NCBI RefSeq assembly: GCF_002001005.1
Contig: NZ_MUNX01000146.1
Coordinates: 186,001-250,000, forward strand
Direction: 5' to 3'
Source: Flavobacterium sp. A45
GTDB taxonomy: Bacteria; Bacteroidota; Bacteroidia; Flavobacteriales; Flavobacteriaceae
Length of the DNA: 64,000 bases
Positions within the stretch are counted from its first letter, which is position 1. Every line of letters starts with the position of its first letter. Below the pieces are notes generated by a model. It made no database searches. It was given only the letters and a program-made list of their open reading frames with translations, and had not been told where the DNA came from. The position numbers were made by a program, and so were the translations under genes. Below are positions 35,117 through 44,658 of the stretch, piece after piece.

Positions 35117-35320
35117 TTATGCGTTGTCGTTCATTTTTTCAACTATTTTTTTAGACATTCTAAAAATAAGAAGAATTAATACTGCACAAAATGAAGCGAC
35201 CACACCAACGAATGCCACCACGCTATCTCCTTTAAATGGATTTTGAAAATCAATTAAAGTAATGTTGAAAATAAGAAGCGCAACTGCTAAAAGCACTAAA
35301 ATGTTAGTGAAAATTTTCAT
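35117..35320 (-). CDS. Small two-helix membrane protein
   Basis: The 67-residue protein has two hydrophobic helices (about 6-24 and 34-53) joined by a short loop and a charged C-terminus (RMSKKIVEKMNDNA). I do not recognise a family. Its stop lies only 2 nt before the start of the flavoprotein gene, suggesting an operon. A start at ATG 35318-35320 gives a normal membrane-insertion N-terminus. Confidence 0.7.
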   Translation of the reverse strand: MKIFTNILVLLAVALLIFNITLIDFQNPFKGDSVVAFVGVVASFCAVLILLIFRMSKKIVEKMNDNA

Positions 35321-35442
35321 AGGTTTATTTTTTTATAAAAGTCAAAGATTTTTTGAGTCAATTTAGAAATAAAAAATGCTTAAAATGGGCTGTAATCTTT
35401 AACGAATAAAATATTTAGGGGGTAAATTTATAATATTTTTTT

Positions 35443-36021
35443 TTAGACGAACAAACCTTTAACATTAGCTGCGAATAATTTAACAGCTATTGCCAAAAGT
35501 ACTACACCAAAAGTCTTACGAATTACGCCAAGTCCATTTTGTCCTAGCATTTTTTCAATTTTCCCGGATGATTTTAGAACGATGTAAACCAATATAATGT
35601 TTACTACAATGGCGAGGACAATATTTATGGTGTGAAATTGCGAGCGCAAAGAAAGTAAAGTGGTCATGGTTCCTGCACCAGCAATTAATGGAAATGCCAA
35701 TGGCACAATTGAGGCAGAACTCGCTTCTTCGTCTCGATAAATGCGAATACCTAAAATCATTTCTAAAGCCAAAAAGAATAATACAAAAGAACCCGCTACT
35801 GCAAATGAATGAACATCAATTCCGATTAGGCTTAAAAATTCCTCTCCAATAAATAAAAACAATATCATAATCAATCCAGCTACCAAAGCTGCTTTTTCCG
35901 ATTCAATGTGGCCGTGTTTGGCTCTCAATCCCACAATGATTGGAATAGATCCTACTATGTCAATTACGGCAAAAAGTACCATTCCTACTGTTATTATTTC
36001 TTTTAAATTGAAGTCCATCAT
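35443..36021 (-). CDS. MarC family integral membrane protein
   Basis: The 192-residue protein has six hydrophobic segments and MarC-family features: VLFAVIDIVGSIPIIVGL in the first helix, IVPLAFPLIAGAGTMTTLLSL in the middle, and IRKTFGVVLLAIAVKLFAANV at the end. MarC proteins were once linked to multiple antibiotic resistance, but that has not held up and their transport role is unknown. Two adjacent ATG codons make the start uncertain by one residue. Confidence 0.87.
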   Translation of the reverse strand: MMDFNLKEIITVGMVLFAVIDIVGSIPIIVGLRAKHGHIESEKAALVAGLIMILFLFIGEEFLSLIGIDVHSFAVAGSFVLFFLALEMILGIRIYRDEEASSASIVPLAFPLIAGAGTMTTLLSLRSQFHTINIVLAIVVNIILVYIVLKSSGKIEKMLGQNGLGVIRKTFGVVLLAIAVKLFAANVKGLFV

Positions 36022-36232
36022 AAGTGCCTATTTTTAGAAAAAGTTAGGGTGTTTTTTTGGTATTCAAAAATACGGTTATTTTTTTTATTTTGGGATTTCT
36101 ATTATTAAATGATTGTGACGTCAGTTTTTTAGCTTTTTATTGAATTATAAAAATAGGAGAAATCAAACGTTAAAATATTTAACTTACTGAAAATCAATTA
36201 GTAAATTTGTTTGTAATTTAAATGTAACGATT

Positions 36233-37057
36233 ATGAAAAAAATGAGTTTTGTTATAGTACTCTTGGTTCTGTTGTTTTCCTTTGATAGATCACAGGCTCA
36301 AATTTGGAAACAGATTCAAAAAGCTGCGGAGCAAAAAGCTCTGAATAAAGCTTCACAAAAGGCGGGCAATGCAACAGATAAAGCTTTAGAAGAAAGTGTA
36401 AACCAAAATGTAAATATGAATGAAGCGATTTTGGGTTACGGCAAAAATAAAGTAGATGCTTCGGAAGTTCCAAATTCGTATGCTTTTAGTTGGAAATACA
36501 TTATGGAAATTAAAAGTGATGATGGCAAGGCCATGAATGTGGATTATCTACTAGAACCCAATGCTTCTTATTTTGGATTCAATGTCGGGCAGGGTGAAGG
36601 GCAAAGCATGTTGATGATTATGGATACCAAAAATAGGATTACGGTAAGTTGTTTTGGTAGTGGCAAAGATAAGATGGCTTCGGCTTCAAAAATGCCTGAT
36701 TATGCGGAAATGGCTAAAAAGGAGGGAGAGAAGTCGAAATTTACTTATAAAACATTGCCGAATAAAACATTTCTAGGGTACAACTGCAAAGGAATTCAGG
36801 CGACAAATGATGAATACGATATCATTTTTTATTACACAAATGAAGCCAAAGTGAGTTTTGGGGATATGTTTAAAAATCAAAAAAATTGGAAAATGCCTGA
36901 TGCTTTAGCAGGGTATTTCAAACCCGATGAGAAAACCTTGTTGATGGATATGAATATGAAAGATTTGAAAAATAAAGGAAAAGTGACTACTATGAAATGT
37001 ATTAGCCTAGAGAAAAGCGCTTATATGTTCAATAAAGCAGATTATACATTTATGTAA
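36233..37057 (+). CDS. DUF4412 secreted protein
   Basis: The 274-residue precursor has a signal peptide (MKKMSFVIVLLVLLFSFDRSQAQ). An Ala/Lys/Gln helical stretch follows (about 24-60). The mature domain contains FSWKYIMEIKSDDGKAMNVDYLLEPNASYFG and KTFLGYNCKGIQATNDEYDIIFYY, matching the DUF4412 pattern, whose members are periplasmic or surface proteins with no known role. No lipobox is present. It stands alone between the divergent MarC gene and the DUF3109 gene. Confidence 0.75.
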   Translation: MKKMSFVIVLLVLLFSFDRSQAQIWKQIQKAAEQKALNKASQKAGNATDKALEESVNQNVNMNEAILGYGKNKVDASEVPNSYAFSWKYIMEIKSDDGKAMNVDYLLEPNASYFGFNVGQGEGQSMLMIMDTKNRITVSCFGSGKDKMASASKMPDYAEMAKKEGEKSKFTYKTLPNKTFLGYNCKGIQATNDEYDIIFYYTNEAKVSFGDMFKNQKNWKMPDALAGYFKPDEKTLLMDMNMKDLKNKGKVTTMKCISLEKSAYMFNKADYTFM

Positions 37058-37137
37058 GTAAAATAGTTGCAATGTGTTAATTTGTTCTGTTTTGGGACTT
37101 ATGTTCGGGAGTGTTTTTTATTTCTTGAATCTTTGGT

Positions 37138-37145
37138 TACCTTTG
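37138..37145 (+). promoter_or_regulatory. -7 element TACCTTTG for the DUF3109 gene
   Basis: This is a perfect TAnnTTTG match only 4 nt before the ATG at 37150. If active, transcription would begin at or next to the start codon, giving a leaderless message. Confidence 0.55.
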
Positions 37146-37149
37146 CAAA

Positions 37150-37722
37150 ATGTTTCAACTAGGAAAAACCATCGTCTCAGAGGATATACTCGAAAAAGAA
37201 TTTGTTTGTAATTTGTCAGCTTGCAAAGGAGCTTGTTGCGTCGATGGCGATGCAGGAGCGCCATTGAGCTTGGCAGAAACAAAAATATTGGAGGAAATAT
37301 ATCCAAAAGTAAAACCATTTTTACGAAAACAAGGAATTGAAGCTATAGAAGCGCAAGGAACTTGGATAAATGGTGCAGATGGAGATCTTGAAACACCTCT
37401 AATTGACAATAAAGATTGTGCCTACGTTATTTTTGACGGGAAAACAGCTCTTTGTGGAATCGAACAAGCCTACAATCAAGGTATAATAGATTGGAAAAAA
37501 CCTGTTTCCTGTCATTTATATCCAATACGAGTTAAAGATTTCACCGAGTTTGCAGCTGTTAATTATGACAAATGGGATATTTGTGATGCTGCCTGTTCTT
37601 TAGGGCAAGAACTCGAAGTTCCAGTATATAAATTTGTCAAAGAAGCGCTTATTCGTCGCTTTGGTGAAGATTGGTATTTGGAACTTGAAAAAGTGGCCGA
37701 AGACTTAAAAAAAGGTTTGTAA
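37150..37722 (+). CDS. DUF3109 cysteine-rich protein
   Basis: The 190-residue protein has an N-terminal Cys cluster, [11 protein letters not shown] (Cys20, 25, 29, 30), plus further Cys in [32 protein letters not shown] and ICDAACSLG. The pattern is that of DUF3109, related to YkgJ-type zinc/iron-chelate domains, and suggests an Fe-S cluster or metal site. No signal peptide is seen. Cotranscription with nrdB is unlikely, since 261 nt separate them. Function unknown. Confidence 0.82.
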   Translation: MFQLGKTIVSEDILEKEFVCNLSACKGACCVDGDAGAPLSLAETKILEEIYPKVKPFLRKQGIEAIEAQGTWINGADGDLETPLIDNKDCAYVIFDGKTALCGIEQAYNQGIIDWKKPVSCHLYPIRVKDFTEFAAVNYDKWDICDAACSLGQELEVPVYKFVKEALIRRFGEDWYLELEKVAEDLKKGL

Positions 37723-37983
37723 AATCTAACACTAAATTTCTATTTCTTATCTTTTAAAATTCCTATATTTTACGGGAGTTTGTATCTTTTGTCCATAATT
37801 AAAGTATTGTTAATCAGTATGTTAATTATTCAGCAATTAAATAAGGGTTTTTTCTTATTTGTTAAAAACTATGAGGTATTGTGAATAAGTTTGGCTTTTA
37901 ATAACAACATTAATTCACAATCTTTGTAATTCAAATTTCGCATCTATTTTCAGTATAAAAATCAAAATAAACAAACAGTACAA

Positions 37984-38961
37984 ATGTCTCAAATAGAACC
38001 AATTTTACAAGAAAACAAAAATCGTTTCGTGATTTTTCCAATTAAACACCAGGATATTTGGGAGTTTTATAAAAGTATGGAAGCTAGTTTTTGGACTGCT
38101 GAAGAAATTGATTTGTCACAAGATTTAAACGACTGGAATAATAAACTAAATGATGACGAGCGTTATTTTATAAAGCATATTTTAGCTTTTTTTGCAGCTT
38201 CGGATGGAATTGTTAATGAAAATCTAGCGGAGAATTTTGTTAATGAAGTACAATATGCTGAAGCTAAATTTTTCTATGGTTTCCAAATCATGATGGAAAA
38301 TATTCATAGTGAAACCTATTCACTTTTGATAGATACTTACGTAAAAGACGAAACTGAAAAATCTGATTTATTCAATGCTTTGGATGTTTTTCCAGCCATT
38401 AGAAAAAAAGCAGATTGGGCTTTAAAGTGGATCGAATCCGATTCTTTTGCTGAAAGACTAATTGCTTTTGCTGCAGTAGAAGGGATTTTCTTTTCAGGAG
38501 CATTTTGTTCTATTTATTGGTTGAAAAAACGAGGATTGATGCCAGGATTGACTTTCTCTAATGAGCTGATTTCTCGTGATGAAGGAGTTCACTGTGATTT
38601 TGCAGTGCATTTACACAATCACCATTTGATTAATAAAGTACCAAAAGAAAGAATAAGAAGCATTATCGTTGATGCTTTGAACATTGAAAGAGAATTTATC
38701 ACCGAATCACTTCCAGTAAGTTTGATCGGAATGAATGCAGGTTTAATGACTCAATATTTAGAATTTGTTGCCGATAGATTATTGGTTGAATTGGGCTGTG
38801 ACAGAGAATACAATGTTGCCAATCCGTTTGATTTCATGGATATGATTTCACTTCAAGGGAAAACTAATTTCTTTGAGAAAAAAGTTGCCGAATATCAAAA
38901 ATCAGGGGTTAAAGTTACCGAAGGTGATTCCCAAAAAATTAGCTTTGACGCCGATTTTTAG
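37984..38961 (+). CDS. nrdB: Ribonucleotide reductase small subunit, class Ia
   Basis: The 325-residue beta subunit supplies the tyrosyl radical for deoxynucleotide synthesis. The radical Tyr is Tyr112 in [16 protein letters not shown], with the diiron His108 four residues before it, as in other class Ia enzymes. Other diiron ligands are in [29 protein letters not shown] and [17 protein letters not shown]. The protein is of the eukaryote-like NrdB group. The 261-nt upstream region is AT-rich and holds a near -7 (AATCTTTG, about 37928). The partner nrdA follows after 279 nt. Confidence 0.95.
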   Translation: MSQIEPILQENKNRFVIFPIKHQDIWEFYKSMEASFWTAEEIDLSQDLNDWNNKLNDDERYFIKHILAFFAASDGIVNENLAENFVNEVQYAEAKFFYGFQIMMENIHSETYSLLIDTYVKDETEKSDLFNALDVFPAIRKKADWALKWIESDSFAERLIAFAAVEGIFFSGAFCSIYWLKKRGLMPGLTFSNELISRDEGVHCDFAVHLHNHHLINKVPKERIRSIIVDALNIEREFITESLPVSLIGMNAGLMTQYLEFVADRLLVELGCDREYNVANPFDFMDMISLQGKTNFFEKKVAEYQKSGVKVTEGDSQKISFDADF

Positions 38962-39106
38962 AATGAAGTTTTGAATTTCAAATATTTTCTATAGTATTTG
39001 ATAGCACTAAAAAAAATAAAAATAATTATAATTAAATAGTTTTTGATTCCCCAAATCTAAAAGCTAAGTTAATTCAGCCTGATTAATTTCGGGTCAAATG
39101 ACGGCG

Positions 39107-39141
39107 TTTTGTTTCATTTCATTTTATGCGATGAAACAAAA
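39107..39141 (+). other. Hairpin in the nrdB-nrdA intergenic region
   Basis: A perfect 11-bp stem (TTTTGTTTCAT at 39107-39117 with its complement at 39131-39141) has a 13-nt loop. The following bases (TATCGAAATG) are not a T-tract, so it is not a standard terminator. The 279-nt gap holds no other gene; the hairpin may control nrdA expression relative to nrdB. Confidence 0.5.
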
Positions 39142-39240
39142 TATCGAAATGGGTTATGGATTGACAGTGAGTAAAAAAATGGATTATGAATTCCTACTAT
39201 TCGTAAATCACAATTCATTAATTAAAAAATTGATAAAAGT

Positions 39241-41664
39241 ATGTATGTAGTAAAAAGAGACGGCCACAAAGAACCTGTAATGTTTGATAAAATTACAGAG
39301 AGAATCAAAAAATTATGTTACGGCTTGAACGAATTGGTAGATCCAGTTAAAGTTGCTATGCGAGTTATCGAAGGTTTGTATGATGGGGTTTCTACATCTG
39401 AACTTGATAACCTAGCTGCTGAAACTGCTGCATCAATGACCATTGCTCATCCCGATTATGCACAATTGGCAGCTCGTATTGCAATATCAAACTTACATTC
39501 AAATACCAAAAAATCATTCTCGGAAACGATGAATGAAATGTTTCATTACATCAATCCAAGGACCAACCAGGAATCACCTTTATTAGCCGAAGAGGTTCAT
39601 AAAGTGATTATGGAAAATGCTGAATTTTTGGATTCACATATTATCTATAATAGAGATTTTAACTACGATTATTTTGGTTTTAAAACACTGGAGCGCTCGT
39701 ATTTATTGAAAATAAACGGAAAAATCGTAGAGCGTCCGCAACATATGTTGATGCGTGTTTCTGTGGGGATTCACCTAGACGATTTGAAATCGGTAATGGA
39801 GACTTACGACTTAATGTCTAAAAAGTTCTTTACTCACGCAACTCCTACTTTGTTTAATGCAGGTACTCCAAAACCTCAAATGTCTTCTTGTTTCCTTTTG
39901 GCAATGCAGGATGATAGCATTGATGGTATCTACGATACTTTAAAACAAACTGCAAAAATTTCACAATCAGCGGGAGGAGTTGGACTTTCTATACATAATG
40001 TTCGTGCGACTGGTTCTTATATTCGTGGGACAAACGGTACTTCAAACGGAATTGTACCAATGTTGAGAGTGTTTAATGATACTGCTCGTTATGTGGATCA
40101 AGGTGGTGGAAAAAGAAAAGGAAGCTTTGCTATCTATATCGAAACTTGGCATGCAGATATCTTTGATTTCTTGGATTTGAAAAAGAATACCGGAAAAGAA
40201 GAAATGCGTGCAAGAGATTTGTTCTTCGCGATGTGGACTTCGGATTTGTTTATGAAACGTGTACAGGAAGATTCTACTTGGACTTTGATGTGTCCTAATG
40301 AATGTCCAGGTTTGTATGATGTGTATGGAGAAGAATTCGAAGCTTTATATACCGATTACGAATTTAGAGGAAAAGGTAGAAAAACCATCAAAGCGCGTGA
40401 ATTATGGGAGAAAATCCTAGAATCACAAATTGAGACTGGAACTCCTTATATGTTGTACAAAGATGCTGCCAACAGAAAATCAAATCAAAAAAACCTAGGT
40501 ACTATTCGTTCTTCGAATTTGTGTACTGAGATTATGGAATTTACTTCAAGTGATGAGGTGGCGGTTTGTAATTTGGCTTCTATTTCGTTGCCAATGTTCG
40601 TTGAAAACGGGAAATTCAATCACCAATTATTATACGATGTTACCAAACGTGTGACTCGTAATTTGAACAGAGTAATCGACAGAAATTACTATCCTGTAAA
40701 AGAAGCTGAAAATTCCAATATGCGTCACAGACCAATCGGTCTTGGAGTGCAAGGACTTGCCGATGCTTTTATCATGTTGCGTTTGCCTTTTACAAGTGAC
40801 GATGCCAAAACATTAAATCAAGAAATATTCGAAACCCTTTATTTCGCTGCTTGTACCGCATCTATGGAAATGGCAATCGAGGAAGGTCCTTATTCTACTT
40901 TCAAAGGTTCTCCAATGTCAAACGGAGAATTCCAACACAATTTGTGGGGAATGAAAGACGAAGAATTATCAGGAAGATGGGACTGGGCTTCGCTTAGAAA
41001 AGAAGTGGTGAAAAACGGTGTTCGTAACTCATTATTGGTTGCGCCAATGCCAACAGCTTCGACTTCTCAAATTTTGGGTAACAATGAAGCATTCGAACCA
41101 TATACTTCTAATATTTACACAAGACGTGTATTGTCTGGAGAATTTATTGTGGTAAACAAACATTTATTACATGACTTAGTAAGACTTGGATTGTGGAATG
41201 AGAACTTGAAACAAGAAATCATGCGTCACAATGGATCGGTTCAAAATATTGATATCATTCCGCAGGATTTAAAAGAATTATACAAAACCGTTTGGGAAAT
41301 GTCAATGAAAGACATTATCGACATGTCTCGTCAAAGAGGTTATTTTGTGGATCAGTCACAATCATTGAACTTGTTTATGCAAGATGCCAATTATTCTAAA
41401 TTGACTTCAATGCACTTCTACGCTTGGCAATCTGGTTTGAAAACAGGAATGTATTATTTGAGAACCAAAGCAGCGGTTGATGCGATTAAGTTTACTTTGA
41501 ACAACGATAAAAAAGAGGAAGTTATTCCAGATTCTAAGCCACAAGCTAGAGTTCTTGAGGCGGTTGAAGTAGTAGAAACTCAAATGACTGCTGAAGAATA
41601 CAGAGCAATGATTGAATTAGCTAAAAATGCTGGTCCAGACGATTGCGAAATGTGTGGATCTTAA
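39241..41664 (+). CDS. nrdA: Ribonucleotide reductase large subunit, class Ia
   Basis: The 807-residue alpha subunit starts with an ATP-cone (about 1-90, [25 protein letters not shown]) for allosteric control. The catalytic barrel includes the [11 protein letters not shown] loop with Asn426, Cys428 and Glu430, plus the [19 protein letters not shown] segment. The C-terminus ends in DDCEMCGS, the flexible Cys pair that shuttles electrons from thioredoxin or glutaredoxin. It belongs to the eukaryote-like class Ia and pairs with nrdB 279 nt upstream. It is followed by a terminator. Confidence 0.96.
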   Translation: MYVVKRDGHKEPVMFDKITERIKKLCYGLNELVDPVKVAMRVIEGLYDGVSTSELDNLAAETAASMTIAHPDYAQLAARIAISNLHSNTKKSFSETMNEMFHYINPRTNQESPLLAEEVHKVIMENAEFLDSHIIYNRDFNYDYFGFKTLERSYLLKINGKIVERPQHMLMRVSVGIHLDDLKSVMETYDLMSKKFFTHATPTLFNAGTPKPQMSSCFLLAMQDDSIDGIYDTLKQTAKISQSAGGVGLSIHNVRATGSYIRGTNGTSNGIVPMLRVFNDTARYVDQGGGKRKGSFAIYIETWHADIFDFLDLKKNTGKEEMRARDLFFAMWTSDLFMKRVQEDSTWTLMCPNECPGLYDVYGEEFEALYTDYEFRGKGRKTIKARELWEKILESQIETGTPYMLYKDAANRKSNQKNLGTIRSSNLCTEIMEFTSSDEVAVCNLASISLPMFVENGKFNHQLLYDVTKRVTRNLNRVIDRNYYPVKEAENSNMRHRPIGLGVQGLADAFIMLRLPFTSDDAKTLNQEIFETLYFAACTASMEMAIEEGPYSTFKGSPMSNGEFQHNLWGMKDEELSGRWDWASLRKEVVKNGVRNSLLVAPMPTASTSQILGNNEAFEPYTSNIYTRRVLSGEFIVVNKHLLHDLVRLGLWNENLKQEIMRHNGSVQNIDIIPQDLKELYKTVWEMSMKDIIDMSRQRGYFVDQSQSLNLFMQDANYSKLTSMHFYAWQSGLKTGMYYLRTKAAVDAIKFTLNNDKKEEVIPDSKPQARVLEAVEVVETQMTAEEYRAMIELAKNAGPDDCEMCGS

Positions 41665-41699
41665 TCAGAAAATAGATTAAAGAACAAAGAATAAAGAGA

Positions 41700-41730
41700 A
41701 ACAGCTGTCGTAAATGATAGCTGTTTTTTT
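41700..41730 (+). terminator. Terminator after nrdA
   Basis: AACAGCT (41700-41706) pairs with AGCTGTT (41719-41725) and is followed by a run of T. Confidence 0.8.
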
Positions 41731-41815
41731 TTAGGAGCTAATCCCGCTTTCCGTTTCAATCTTTTTATTTTTAAAGAAAAATAAAAAGGATTTCCACTGC
41801 AATCGGGGCTAAAAC
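41731..41815. repeat. Dispersed palindromic intergenic repeat, copy 1
   Basis: The element runs from TTAGGAGCTAATCCCG to GCAATCGGGGCTAA. Its centre is a perfect 12-bp stem (41761-41772 with 41777-41788) around AAAG, and its ends are complementary (AGC-CCCG with CGGG-GCT). An inverted, more diverged relative lies at 48863-48977. It looks like a non-coding genomic repeat (REP or MITE type). No gene is encoded. Confidence 0.6.
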
Positions 41816-41842
41816 ACATTCGTTTTCATAATTAAATTTGTG

Positions 41843-41865
41843 TAAATTTGTAGTATTCAATACTA
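41843..41865 (+). promoter_or_regulatory. Promoter -7 and operator palindrome of the toxin-antitoxin operon
   Basis: TAAATTTG (41843-41850) is a perfect -7. It is directly followed by the 15-bp palindrome TAGTATT-C-AATACTA (41851-41865), which covers the expected transcription start. The antitoxin ATG is 12 nt further on. Such a site fits autorepression by the antitoxin or its complex. Confidence 0.7.
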
Positions 41866-41877
41866 ATAAAAGGGATT

Positions 41878-42084
41878 ATGGAAATTAAAAATTTATCTAA
41901 ATACAGCAATGCAGAAAAAATTGTTCTAGCTGAGCAATTGTGGGACAGTGTTTCTAAGAAGGATTTAGAGATTTCTGATGATGTGAAAAGAGAATTAGAT
42001 GTTAGAATAAAAAATTTAGAAGACGGGAAAACAGAATTATATACATGGGATGAGGTTAAAAATCATTTGAAATCTATTCGATAG
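41878..42084 (+). CDS. Antitoxin, addiction-module component type
   Basis: The 68-residue protein resembles the short addiction-module antitoxins paired with RelE/ParE toxins (LAEQLWDSVSKKDLEISDDVKRELDVRI, and a C-terminal ELYTWDEVKNHLKSIR). The acidic, helical C-terminus should wrap the toxin. The gene starts at ATG 41878, downstream of a palindromic operator. Its TAG shares one base with the toxin GTG start, so the pair is translationally coupled. Confidence 0.82.
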   Translation: MEIKNLSKYSNAEKIVLAEQLWDSVSKKDLEISDDVKRELDVRIKNLEDGKTELYTWDEVKNHLKSIR

Positions 42085-42383
42085 TGTATAAAATTCATTT
42101 CGTAAAAGAAGCGTTATTTGATATTGAAGATATTGTTCTTTGGTATGAAGAACAAAGAATAGGACTTTCCTATGATTTTGAACTTTGCTTGGAAGCTGGA
42201 ATTGATACTGTTTTAAGAAATCCAGAATCATTTCAAAAAAAGTATAAAAATATAAAAGTTAGATTTATTACAAGATTCCCTTATGGAATACATTATAAGT
42301 TTGAAAAAAATGAAATTATTGTTATTGGTGTTTTTCATACCTCCCGCTCTCCTAAAAACTGGTCTAAAAGGCTAGGGTTTTGA
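42084..42383 (+). CDS. ParE/RelE-type toxin
   Basis: The 99-residue protein has the RelE/ParE fold: VKEALFDIEDIVLWYEEQRIGLSYDFE, then DTVLRNPESFQKKYKNIKVRFITRFPYGIHYKFEKNEIIVIGVFHTSRSPKNW. The last segment is the typical strand with a conserved HTSR. ParE types poison gyrase and RelE types cut mRNA; this member cannot be placed with certainty. The start is GTG at 42084, overlapping the antitoxin stop. Confidence 0.82.
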   Translation: MYKIHFVKEALFDIEDIVLWYEEQRIGLSYDFELCLEAGIDTVLRNPESFQKKYKNIKVRFITRFPYGIHYKFEKNEIIVIGVFHTSRSPKNWSKRLGF

Positions 42384-42412
42384 GTAAAAACATTTTTTAA
42401 AATCCAATCCAT

Positions 42413-43117
42413 TTGAGTTTGTTATATTTTACAGACCGAAGTATTGTTCATCTTGAAGATGTAGTGTTCAATGACGCCGTTTCCGAGCAAATCAATCAGT
42501 TCTTGAAGGAATATCAGTTTCGTTCCGTTTTGGAGCAATACGAGTTGCCTGTGGTTAATAAAATACTGTTGCACGGCAAAACTGGCTGTGGCAAAACAAT
42601 GACTGCAAAAGCAATTGCCAGAAAACTGGACAAAAAATTAATCATTGTCAATCTCTCACGCATTGTTTCCTCCAAATTGGGCGAAACCTCCAAGAATATT
42701 GAAGGTTTATTCAAGGAAGTACAATACGAAAGTTCCGTTTTATTCTTCGATGAATTTGATTCCCTAGGTCAAATTCGGGATTACGACAATAAAGACAGTT
42801 CCGAGATGAAACGGGTCGTGAACTCGATTATTCAGCTTATAGATAATTTCCCCAATCGATCAGTCTTAATTGCTGCAACCAATCAAATCCAGATGATTGA
42901 CGAAGCCTTGGTTCGTCGTTTTGAAATGCAACTGGAATTTACTGCTCCTTCCAAAGAAGTTTTGGATAATTACTACACAAAGTTGCTTGTCAAATATCCT
43001 GTAGAATTTCAGGATGTAACCCGCATCTATGATGTGGCTTTTGCGGAAGCGAAAAATCATTTACTGAAAGAAGTGAAAAATAATATCATTGAGGCAGAGA
43101 TGAAAAAGCAACAATAA
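42413..43117 (+). CDS. AAA-type ATPase
   Basis: The 234-residue protein has Walker A HGKTGCGKTMTAKA (about 55), Walker B VLFFDEFDSLG, a sensor IAATNQIQMID, and an arginine finger EALVRRFEMQLEF. This makes it a single AAA+ domain with a short C-terminal helical part. Partner and substrate are unknown. The start is TTG at 42413, since an in-frame TAA lies at 42398-42400 and no ATG precedes Walker A. It comes 29 nt after the toxin gene but shows no sign of being part of the toxin-antitoxin pair. Confidence 0.8.
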   Translation: MSLLYFTDRSIVHLEDVVFNDAVSEQINQFLKEYQFRSVLEQYELPVVNKILLHGKTGCGKTMTAKAIARKLDKKLIIVNLSRIVSSKLGETSKNIEGLFKEVQYESSVLFFDEFDSLGQIRDYDNKDSSEMKRVVNSIIQLIDNFPNRSVLIAATNQIQMIDEALVRRFEMQLEFTAPSKEVLDNYYTKLLVKYPVEFQDVTRIYDVAFAEAKNHLLKEVKNNIIEAEMKKQQ

Positions 43118-43180
43118 CTTCAAGTTGAATAGTATGTAATTCGAAGGTTTTGGTACAAAAACATTTGTTGATTGTAAAAT

Positions 43181-43219
43181 TACTTTTGTTTTTAAAATCT
43201 ATCTATTTCTCTATCTTTG
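43181..43219 (+). promoter_or_regulatory. Tandem -7 elements upstream of dGTPase
   Basis: Two TAnnTTTG matches, TACTTTTG (43181-43188) and TATCTTTG (43212-43219), precede the dGTPase ATG at 43243. The nearer one leaves a 23-nt leader. Neither has TTG at exactly 19 nt. Confidence 0.45.
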
Positions 43220-43242
43220 AAAACAAATCCGAAAAATACATC

Positions 43243-44586
43243 ATGAACTGGGAACAATTATTATCACTAAAACGACAAGGAGATACAGGCAAAAGACTAA
43301 GAATCGAACAAGACGAAACCCGTTTGGGCTTTGAAGTCGATTATGACCGAATCATATTCTCCTCCGCTTTTAGAAGTTTACAGGACAAAACACAGGTGAT
43401 TCCGCTTTCCAAAACCGATTTTGTGCATACTCGTTTAACTCACAGTTTGGAAGTTTCGGTTGTTGGGCGTTCTTTGGGACGATTGGTAGGAAAAAAAATA
43501 TTAGAGAAATATCCATATTTACAGGAAGTTCACGGTTATCAGATGAATGATTTTGGAGCTATTGTGGCTGCGGCATCTTTGGCACACGATATTGGGAATC
43601 CACCATTTGGACATTCGGGTGAAAAAGCGATTGGCGAATATTTTTCGATAGGAAATGGACTTAAATACAAAGATCAATTGTCAGCTAAAGAATGGCAAGA
43701 CCTGATAGATTTTGAAGGAAATGCCAATGGCTTTTCGGTTTTGAACAGTTCGCGTCCTGGTGTTGAAGGTGGAATCAGACTTTCCTATGCTACCCTTGGT
43801 GCTTTTATGAAATACCCAAAAGAGAGTTTGCCTAAAAAGCCAACTAAAAACATAGCCGACAAGAAATATGGTTTTTTTCAAACCGACAAAGCTTTCTTCA
43901 AGGAAGTCGCTACCGATATGGGAATGATAACCAATAAAACAGGAAATGATATTGGTTTTGAAAGACATCCTTTAGCTTATCTTGTTGAAGCGGCAGATGA
44001 TATTTGCTACACCATAATTGATTTTGAAGACGGAATCAATTTAGGTTTGGTTTCCGAAGATTTTGCTTTGGAATATTTAATTAAATTGGTAAAAGACAGC
44101 ATTGATACTTCTAAATACAAGACTTTAGAAACCAAAGAAGACCGAATCAGTTATTTACGAGCACTTGCCATTGGAAGTTTAATCAACGATGCAGTAAAAG
44201 TTTTTATTGAAAATGAAGAGGCAATTATGCAAGGTAAATTTCCTTTTTCCTTAACCGATAAAAGCAAGTACAAAGCCCAAATGGACGATATCATCAAGAT
44301 TAGTGTGAAGAACATTTATCAAAGCCGTGAAGTGGTAGAAAAGGAAATTGTTGGATATCAAATTATACAAACGCTTTTGGATAAATTCGTAACGGCTTTC
44401 AATAATAAATTCGAAGGAAAAATGTCTAATTATGATAATCTTATTCTGAAAATGTTGCCCGAAAAGCATCATTTGGAAAAAGAAAATCTATACGAAAGAT
44501 TGCTTCATATTTGTCACTTTGTTTCAATGCTCACAGATGGAAATGCATTGTTGTTTTACAAAACAATAACCGCGGCAAAAAGTTAG
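43243..44586 (+). CDS. dgt: Deoxyguanosinetriphosphate triphosphohydrolase (dGTPase)
   Basis: The 447-residue enzyme splits dGTP into deoxyguanosine and triphosphate. HD-domain metal motifs are TRLTHSLEVSVVGRSLG, and LAHDIGNPPFGHSGEKA with its paired His-Asp; the metal site continues in EAADDICYTIIDFEDGI. The frame is open from 43150, but MNWEQLLSLKRQGDTGKR at 43243 is where dGTPases begin and lies behind two -7 elements. It follows the nrd genes by about 1.6 kb and fits a nucleotide-pool theme. Confidence 0.9.
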   Translation: MNWEQLLSLKRQGDTGKRLRIEQDETRLGFEVDYDRIIFSSAFRSLQDKTQVIPLSKTDFVHTRLTHSLEVSVVGRSLGRLVGKKILEKYPYLQEVHGYQMNDFGAIVAAASLAHDIGNPPFGHSGEKAIGEYFSIGNGLKYKDQLSAKEWQDLIDFEGNANGFSVLNSSRPGVEGGIRLSYATLGAFMKYPKESLPKKPTKNIADKKYGFFQTDKAFFKEVATDMGMITNKTGNDIGFERHPLAYLVEAADDICYTIIDFEDGINLGLVSEDFALEYLIKLVKDSIDTSKYKTLETKEDRISYLRALAIGSLINDAVKVFIENEEAIMQGKFPFSLTDKSKYKAQMDDIIKISVKNIYQSREVVEKEIVGYQIIQTLLDKFVTAFNNKFEGKMSNYDNLILKMLPEKHHLEKENLYERLLHICHFVSMLTDGNALLFYKTITAAKS

Positions 44587-44604
44587 ATTTTAAAAATGAA
44601 GACA

Positions 44605-44642
44605 AAAATGCCCTCAAACAGTTTGCTGCTTGAGGGCATTTT
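44605..44642. terminator. Bidirectional terminator between dGTPase and DUF3078 genes
   Basis: A 13-bp perfect stem (44605-44617 with 44630-44642) has T-rich continuation on both strands. It separates two converging genes. Confidence 0.85.
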
Positions 44643-44658
44643 GTTTTAGTTTTTTGAT

